The position numbers and the translations under genes were made by a program. The notes beneath the pieces were generated by a model that was not told the origin of the DNA, made no database searches, and saw only the letters and a list, made by a program, of their open reading frames with translations. Positions 6,423 through 10,429 of a stretch of 10,429 nucleotides of DNA are shown here, piece by piece. The stretch spans positions 1 to 10,429 of the forward strand of contig VGLL01000029.1 in the NCBI GenBank assembly GCA_016866735.1, given 5' to 3'. The DNA is from Candidatus Shapirobacteria bacterium. Lineage in GTDB: Bacteria > Patescibacteriota > Microgenomatia > VGLL01. How positions within the stretch are numbered: the first letter of the stretch is position 1; every line of letters starts with the position of its first letter.

Positions 6423-6593
6423 TAATTACTCTGCCGATCTTGCTTCCAGTTCGGTCCTCGCCCAACTAAGCTCGCCTTGCAAAAGCGGCGGCGTCGGGCA
6501 CTTCAACGCTTGCGGTTTCGATTTTAAAGATAGCTTCCCAAAGGCTAAAATATTAATTTTCAAAGCCTCGAGGATCCTATATGGCCTCAAGTC
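6423..6593. other. Unexplained GC-rich region upstream of the glyS promoter
   Basis: Most of the 207-base gap between recO and glyS. It contains a GC-rich core (about 6435-6520), a repeated ctcgcc (6457-6462 and 6471-6476), and overlapping palindromes cctcgagg (6566-6573) and aggatcct (6571-6578) next to a longer hairpin. A plus-strand frame is open right across the gap (6388-6597, 69 codons), and a minus TTG-started frame of 45 codons exists (6563-6426). Neither has a ribosome site at good spacing or resembles a known protein. A repeat unit, a decayed gene or a structured RNA are all possible. Confidence 0.4.
6542..6568. other. Hairpin downstream of recO
   Basis: On the plus strand: AGGCT, AAAAT, loop ATTA, ATTTT, a 3-base bulge CAA, AGCCT. 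That gives ten base pairs with one bulge. It lies about 26 bases past the recO stop, where a terminator of the upstream block could be, but the 3' side has only TTT on the minus strand, so a standard intrinsic terminator is not supported. Confidence 0.45.
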
Positions 6594-7139
6594 CTAAACC
6601 CTATTTAAAAATTTTCTGCTTTTTAACTCTCTTTCAATCAGACTCTCAATGTATTTTTCTAGATTAACGTCGTCATGGGACCTCCCTTTTGGCCAAAAGC
6701 CTAAAAACTCAAGTAACGAGAGCTGGTAATTGGTAATTAGCAATTGGTAATTAGGGCTAGGGACCATCGCTAAGTCCGAGAGATTTTGCAAAAGCAGTTC
6801 ATAAACCTCGGCGTGTTTTTGATGCTCGGCAGTCAGTTTGTCGGCAAGCTCGCAAAGCTGGTAGGCAACTGCGACTTTCTTTAAGTCTTTCCGCCAAGCC
6901 AGAAAGGAGCTCACTAACTCCGCTTCCGTAATCAGGCTAAGGCCTCTTCTTTCCTCGACGAAAACCCGAACCTGATTGAAAAGCTCCAGATTTCCGCCCT
7001 TTCTTGAGGTAAGCCGGCGAACTCCCTTAGCTAAGGCGCGGATTTTACCATGCTGCCTTGAGAAAAGAGTAACAATCCTATCAGCCTCGCCAACGTCTTT
7101 TCGCTTGAGGACGATGCCTTCGGTTTTAAAACCAGCCAC
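6594..7139 (-). CDS. recO: DNA repair protein RecO, short form without zinc finger
   Basis: Recombination mediator that in other bacteria binds RecR and SSB and helps load RecA on gaps (RecFOR pathway). The N-terminal OB-fold is clear: FKTEGIVLKRKDVGEADRIVTLFSRQHGKIRALAKGVRR (4-42), then a helical region with YQLCELADKLT (93-103). The end SLLEFLGFWP...ELKSRKFL (141-178) matches the two flanks of the normal C-terminal domain, but the cysteine zinc-binding segment between them is absent. The total is 181 residues against about 240 in E. coli. Residues 130-140 (NYQLLITNYQL) are encoded by a heptamer repeat. The start GTG 7137-7139 directly follows the DUF4012 stop TAA (7140-7142), so translation is probably coupled. 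Confidence 0.9.
   Translation of the reverse strand: MAGFKTEGIVLKRKDVGEADRIVTLFSRQHGKIRALAKGVRRLTSRKGGNLELFNQVRVFVEERRGLSLITEAELVSSFLAWRKDLKKVAVAYQLCELADKLTAEHQKHAEVYELLLQNLSDLAMVPSPNYQLLITNYQLSLLEFLGFWPKGRSHDDVNLEKYIESLIERELKSRKFLNRV
6724..6751. repeat. Heptanucleotide tandem repeat inside recO (4 units)
   Basis: Plus-strand units tggtaat, tggtaat, tagcaat, tggtaat: three identical and one with two changes. They encode NYQLLITNYQL, residues 130-140 of RecO. Four units are 28 bases, not a multiple of three. Similar heptamer arrays are known as short tandemly repeated repetitive sequences in filamentous cyanobacteria. Confidence 0.85.
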
Positions 7140-9017
7140 TTAAATCTTCAGCGTTAGTTCTTTATCCATTTTCAGCTCAAACTCTTCTCTCTGGCCGCCT
7201 AATTCTACCGAGTATTGTGCGCCATCTGTGCCCGGCTGTTTTTGAATTAGGAGTTTGTGCCCCGAAGATTTATCCGCCCCAAAAGGCAGCTTGTACTTAA
7301 AAATTAACTTCGCGGACCCGAGCGGCCGCAGCGGGTAGTCGTCCCCGTAAAATCCCTCAAAAACTGTTTTGCCCAAATCTTCGGCTGTCTTCACGGGCAC
7401 TTCTGAGCCAGAAGATTCGAGCAAGGTCGAGCCTTTGGGAACATAGAGCCGAAACCAATTGCGATAAAGACCGTTTAGGCAAAGTTCGCCTTTTTCCAGA
7501 TTACAATTTGAGGGCGGAGAGGGATTTTTATAACTGATAATCACTTCTTTTATCAGACTACCGTCGCCTCCAACCTCAATCTTTTGCTCCACTTGCTGTT
7601 TGATAAAAAGGTTCGACTTGGCCCCGGCAAAATTGCAATCAACCAGATAAAAGTAATCCCCCGCCGTTTCCCTGACCCTGCCGGCCATATTAAAGGACTC
7701 AAAGGCCTGTTGAACTTTCTCGTCAAAGAAGTAAAAGAGAATGTGCTTTTCCAAAATGCCGTTTAGGCCCGTATTAAAAAGTCCAGCCAGTTTTTCTTTG
7801 GGCGACTGCATCGCATTTTGTAAAACGGAATGCATCAGGGCCCCCAAAACGGCCTTGCGCGAGGTTCTTATTTCGCTCACCGGCTTGGAGATTAAGTCTT
7901 CCAGTTTGTAAACGACCTCCGGACATCCCCCGCAACGACTTTCCGGTTTGGCGGAAAAATTACCCCACTCCGGTACGCCAATCGGCCCCAAAACTTCTAA
8001 AAGAGAAACCAGTAATTTAGTGTCCACGGCGATTATTCCGTCAATCTGCTGGCTTTGCGATACCTGGCGGTAGTAACCGGAGAAAGTGGCCATGGAGACG
8101 GAAAAATCCGGAGAGAGATTCATGTCGCGCAAATTCCAATAATAAACCTTGGGCAGATATTTTAGGATTGGTTCTGGAGCCGGAATTCTTTTGTTGAACC
8201 GACCGTCCAAAGAATAGACATCTTCGGAAAAAAGCGGCTTTATCTTCCCCTTGTTTACATCCAAAATCGCGTAGGCGGTCATAAAACCGCCGGTTGGCCT
8301 AAGTTCCGCATCATTTTGAAATAATATAAGATATTTTCGGGCATTATCCTCTCCCAAAAGCCAGGGCGCCTGTTCCAAAACCGGCCGGCCGCCTTGTAGA
8401 AAAAAATGAGCCTGCTTGACAAACTCCTTCAGCATCTCTATCTGGGAGCGAACCCTCATCCCCCGAAGCTCTACGGGGTAACGACTGGCATCAACCTGAT
8501 CAAGTTCTTCTTGCGCCTTGCCTATCTTTTGATTTATGGAGTCAAGCTGGGGCCCAATCTTGGCAATGGTGTTCACCAGAAAGTTTATCCGGTCCTCGGC
8601 CGTTGTCCCCTCGCCTTTCTTGACCACCGAGAAGCCAATGATGTCCGCATATGGCTCAATTCCCCCGATCGCCAAATCAACCGCCTCCAGCGCCGGTTCG
8701 GCCGCTCCTACCAAGTGCTGGCCGTCCCGATAATAATTTCGGGCCACGGGCACAAATCCGAGCCAGCGAAAGGCCGCTAAATTCGCTGATAAACTTTTAA
8801 GATTTTCTTTTGTTTTCTCATTCGCCTGTTTGGCTTTAGCCAAATCCTTCTCCGCAAAACTGGCTACCAGTTCTTTGCCGGAAATTTTCAGGTTGTCCAC
8901 ATCCCCCAAAACCTTCTTTGCCGGCCCCATCATCACAAGCCCAAAAAGGAGTGCAATCGCAATAAAGATTCCCGGGGAAGCAATTATTATTTTTAATTTT
9001 GAATTTTTCATCCCCAT
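7140..9017 (-). CDS. DUF4012 family membrane-anchored protein
   Basis: 625 residues. One N-terminal membrane helix (about 8-30) with a basic, short cytoplasmic end is followed by a helical, possibly coiled-coil region (about 40-80 and 140-205). The DUF4012 domain then begins with RKYLILFQNDAELRPTGGFMTAY (227-249), whose N-[ND]-AE-[LI]-RPTGGF core is the family hallmark. The long extracytoplasmic part contains C362 and C365 (CGGC) and later cysteines at 461, 505 and 513. The function of the family is not established. It is frequent in CPR and in actinobacterial/firmicute surface-polysaccharide loci, and here it follows a phosphoglycosyl transferase, which suggests a role in surface glycan assembly or attachment (inference). 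The start ATG 9015-9017 has no good ribosome site; ATG 9009-9011 (residue 3) is an alternative. The stop abuts recO. Confidence 0.85.
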   Translation of the reverse strand: MGMKNSKLKIIIASPGIFIAIALLFGLVMMGPAKKVLGDVDNLKISGKELVASFAEKDLAKAKQANEKTKENLKSLSANLAAFRWLGFVPVARNYYRDGQHLVGAAEPALEAVDLAIGGIEPYADIIGFSVVKKGEGTTAEDRINFLVNTIAKIGPQLDSINQKIGKAQEELDQVDASRYPVELRGMRVRSQIEMLKEFVKQAHFFLQGGRPVLEQAPWLLGEDNARKYLILFQNDAELRPTGGFMTAYAILDVNKGKIKPLFSEDVYSLDGRFNKRIPAPEPILKYLPKVYYWNLRDMNLSPDFSVSMATFSGYYRQVSQSQQIDGIIAVDTKLLVSLLEVLGPIGVPEWGNFSAKPESRCGGCPEVVYKLEDLISKPVSEIRTSRKAVLGALMHSVLQNAMQSPKEKLAGLFNTGLNGILEKHILFYFFDEKVQQAFESFNMAGRVRETAGDYFYLVDCNFAGAKSNLFIKQQVEQKIEVGGDGSLIKEVIISYKNPSPPSNCNLEKGELCLNGLYRNWFRLYVPKGSTLLESSGSEVPVKTAEDLGKTVFEGFYGDDYPLRPLGSAKLIFKYKLPFGADKSSGHKLLIQKQPGTDGAQYSVELGGQREEFELKMDKELTLKI

Positions 9018-9052
9018 ATACTCTATACCAAATACTCTATACCAAATACTAA
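9018..9052. repeat. Heptanucleotide tandem repeat filling the gap before the DUF4012 gene (5 units)
   Basis: Plus-strand units atactct, ataccaa, atactct, ataccaa, atactaa. Units 1 and 3, and 2 and 4, are identical, so the array also reads as a 14-base repeat. It occupies nearly the whole 37-base gap between the sugar transferase stop (9055-9057) and the DUF4012 ATG (9017). It replaces any normal ribosome binding site and carries TGGTATAGA motifs on the minus strand. Confidence 0.85.
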
Positions 9053-9054
9053 AT

Positions 9055-9693
9055 CTACACCGCCCCCTTCCCCGAAATCATCGCCCAAGGAGTCCTTAAT
9101 ATAATTAATATATCATAAATAATCGATTTTTGGTCGGCATATTCAGCATCCATTTTGACCCGTTCGTCAAAATTTATCTCGCTTCTGCCCGTTACTTGCC
9201 AGTAGCCCGTAATTCCCGGCTTGACCTTCAGTATCTCTTGAACAAATTGCTTCGTTTCCGGGTAAACCACTTGCTGATGTTCTAGCTCGTCAGGATAATA
9301 TGCTCTCGGCCCGACAATACTCATTTCCCCCCTCAAAACATTAAATGCTTGCGGTAGCTCGTCCAGGGAATATTGCCGCAAGAAGGCCCCCACTTTTGTC
9401 ACGCGCGGATCTTTAATTAGTTTATAACTGTTGCTTTTGTACTCTTCGTAAAGCTTGCGAAACTTCGGGTCTGTTCTCAAAAGCTCCCGAGCCCTGGGAA
9501 TCATCGTCCGAAACTTAAACATATAAAATAACTTTTGCCCTTTTCCTACCCTGGTTGAGTCCTCCACAAAGATTGGGCCAGGGGAAGTCAGTTTGATCAG
9601 AAGAGAAGAAATAATAAGTATCGGCGAAAAAAGGATAATTAGAACAATTGCCATAACTATATCAATCAGTCTTTTGGCGACTTGATACATCAT
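9055..9693 (-). CDS. Bacterial sugar transferase, monotopic phosphoglycosyl transferase (WcaJ/PglC type)
   Basis: Transfers a sugar-1-phosphate from a nucleotide sugar to undecaprenyl phosphate, the first step of many surface glycans, at the inner face of the membrane. Its 212 residues correspond to the catalytic unit alone, as in PglC, without the extra N-terminal helices of WcaJ. Seen: the membrane-inserting helix KRLIDIVMAIVLIILFSPILII (7-28), SPGPIFVEDSTRVGKGQKLFYMFKFRTM (37-64), the catalytic Asp-Glu pair D111-E112 in SLDELPQAFNVLRGEMSIVGPR (109-130), and KPGITGYWQVTGRS (158-171). The sugar cannot be deduced. The start ATG 9691-9693 overlaps the upstream stop TGA (9690-9692); AAGGA at 9707-9703 lies 9 bases upstream. 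The protein may act on a sugar from the GDP-mannose route encoded next door. Confidence 0.94.
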   Translation of the reverse strand: MMYQVAKRLIDIVMAIVLIILFSPILIISSLLIKLTSPGPIFVEDSTRVGKGQKLFYMFKFRTMIPRARELLRTDPKFRKLYEEYKSNSYKLIKDPRVTKVGAFLRQYSLDELPQAFNVLRGEMSIVGPRAYYPDELEHQQVVYPETKQFVQEILKVKPGITGYWQVTGRSEINFDERVKMDAEYADQKSIIYDILIILRTPWAMISGKGAV

Positions 9694-10429
9694 AAATATT
9701 TTTCCTTTCCTTTTTCTTTGAGAATTTTCACCACCTCGCTTACTTCTCCCACCTTATCCTTGTGGCAAATCAGAAGGGCGTCCGCTGTATCAACGACAAT
9801 TAAATCTTTTACTCCAAGCGTAGCAAGCATCTTTTCTTTTTCCTTTATCACGAAGTAATTTTTTCCTCCGATCTCGGTAATATTTTCTCCCGGCTGATAT
9901 TGGTTGTTGGCCAGTTGATACCTGGCAATGGCTTCCCAAGTCCCAAAATCAGTCCACTTAAAGGGGAGCTCGACGATATAGCCGCTTTCTAGTTCGGCCT
10001 GGGTAACCCGCTCGATCGGTCCCTTTTCCATTTTTCGATACTCTTCATTAACAACTGCCTCTTCTTCTTTAGCGCCAAAAGCCCTCATCATCTTTTCTAA
10101 AGGGCGGTGCCAGTCTGGGGCTCTTCTTCTAATCGCTTCTAGCATTAAGCGCGGCGTCCAGGCGTAGTGATTAGTATGTGTTAAAACCGTTTTCTTTGCC
10201 AGGTACTTATCCAGCACTTCTCTTTCTGTATCGCGAACCAGCCATTTTTCCATCCGGTAAAACTTTAGGCCTTGAAACACTACGGCTTTCCTCTCGACAC
10301 TAAAATAATCTACTCCCATCGCCGCATACTCAGGCCTCAACCCCCCTGTTACAATTTTTCCCTCCTTCTCAACCAATAAACCTACCTTTTTTATCATTTC
10401 CGACACCTTCTCTACCGGATCTCTTAAAA
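9690..10429 (-). CDS. manC: Mannose-1-phosphate guanylyltransferase, 5' end outside window
   Basis: Nucleotidyltransferase of the NTP_transferase family that should form GDP-mannose from GTP and mannose 1-phosphate. The reading frame is open to the right edge, so the GTG at 10404-10406 is not the real start. The N-terminal nucleotide-binding Rossmann part (GGxGTRLWP signature, about 110 residues) must lie outside. Visible from that GTG: KIVTGGLRPEYAAMGVDYF (17-35, family vTxGIxPTxxxTGYGYI), a region matching the FxEKP and YLxxG stretch (49-82), KMEKGPIERV, then ELPFKWTDFGTWEAI (146-160, family WsDvGsWdal) and LIVVDTADALLICHKD (202-217, family vVDTpDAlLVc). It lacks the C-terminal isomerase domain of bifunctional enzymes. 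It overlaps the sugar transferase by 4 bases (ATGA). The base specificity (GTP) is family inference. Confidence 0.82.
   Translation of the reverse strand, partial: LRDPVEKVSEMIKKVGLLVEKEGKIVTGGLRPEYAAMGVDYFSVERKAVVFQGLKFYRMEKWLVRDTEREVLDKYLAKKTVLTHTNHYAWTPRLMLEAIRRRAPDWHRPLEKMMRAFGAKEEEAVVNEEYRKMEKGPIERVTQAELESGYIVELPFKWTDFGTWEAIARYQLANNQYQPGENITEIGGKNYFVIKEKEKMLATLGVKDLIVVDTADALLICHKDKVGEVSEVVKILKEKGKEKYL
9703..9707 (-). promoter_or_regulatory. Ribosome binding site of the sugar transferase gene
   Basis: AAGGA on the minus strand, 9 bases before ATG 9693 and inside the last codons of the guanylyltransferase gene. Together with the ATGA overlap it points to coupled translation of the two glycan genes. 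Confidence 0.6.

Noticed and set aside
6426..6563. Minus-strand TTG-started frame of 45 codons (LKINILAFGKLS...)
   Set aside because: The start resembles a small ThiS/MoaD-like beginning, but the rest has no fold-like pattern, no ATG, and a GAGG only 3 bases before the TTG, too close to be a good ribosome site.
6388..6597. Plus-strand open frame of 69 codons filling the recO-glyS gap
   Set aside because: It starts inside the glyS promoter region with no ribosome site, runs against all other genes and matches no protein family I can name; kept only as part of the unexplained region.
9018..9052. Possible CRISPR or iteron array
   Set aside because: Units are only 7 bases and directly adjacent without spacers; they are microsatellite-like, and no replication or cas gene is nearby.
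10404..10406. GTG as the start of the guanylyltransferase
   Set aside because: The frame stays open to the window edge (LRDPVEK precedes it) and the nucleotide-binding N-terminal domain is missing, so the gene continues outside.

Overview
The window looks like a piece of a Candidatus Patescibacteria (CPR) genome, most likely Microgenomates-like; this is inferred from protein style, not from a database search. The signs are a Mur ligase that starts almost directly at its ATP-binding domain, a short RecO without its zinc-finger segment, a DUF4012 protein, an alpha2-type glycyl-tRNA synthetase, and very tight packing. TGA is used as a stop (ftsI, glyS and the guanylyltransferase gene), so the code is standard and not the code 25 of Gracilibacteria/SR1. 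All eleven genes lie on the minus strand, so transcription runs from high to low coordinates. No gene-free stretch exceeds 300 bases; the two largest gaps are 207 and 162 bases.

From right to left there are three blocks. (1) 10429-6594: a nucleotide-sugar/glycan block with a mannose-1-phosphate guanylyltransferase (its start lies outside the window), a monotopic phosphoglycosyl transferase overlapping it by 4 bases, a DUF4012 membrane-anchored protein, and recO starting directly at the DUF4012 stop codon. (2) 6422-4241: glyS behind a strong predicted sigma70-type promoter that would give a nearly leaderless mRNA, followed after 19 bases by an unknown lipoprotein. (3) 4138-1: a division and cell wall (dcw) block in the classical order mraZ, rsmH, ftsL, ftsI, murE (the murE 3' end lies outside the window). 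It is headed by a TTGACA promoter and three MraZ boxes with 10-base period, so MraZ probably represses its own operon.

The genes fit together as an envelope and growth region. Block 1 probably makes GDP-mannose and loads a sugar phosphate onto a lipid carrier for a surface glycan. Block 3 supplies 16S rRNA methylation, the divisome and peptidoglycan precursor synthesis.

The most unusual signal is a set of short heptanucleotide tandem repeats with different unit sequences, found inside murE, inside recO and filling the gap before the DUF4012 gene. A looser 21-base duplication lies at the 3' end of glyS. The two larger gaps each contain a GC-rich, hairpin-bearing patch that no gene explains. 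I see no CRISPR array, tRNA, rRNA, insertion sequence or defence system.
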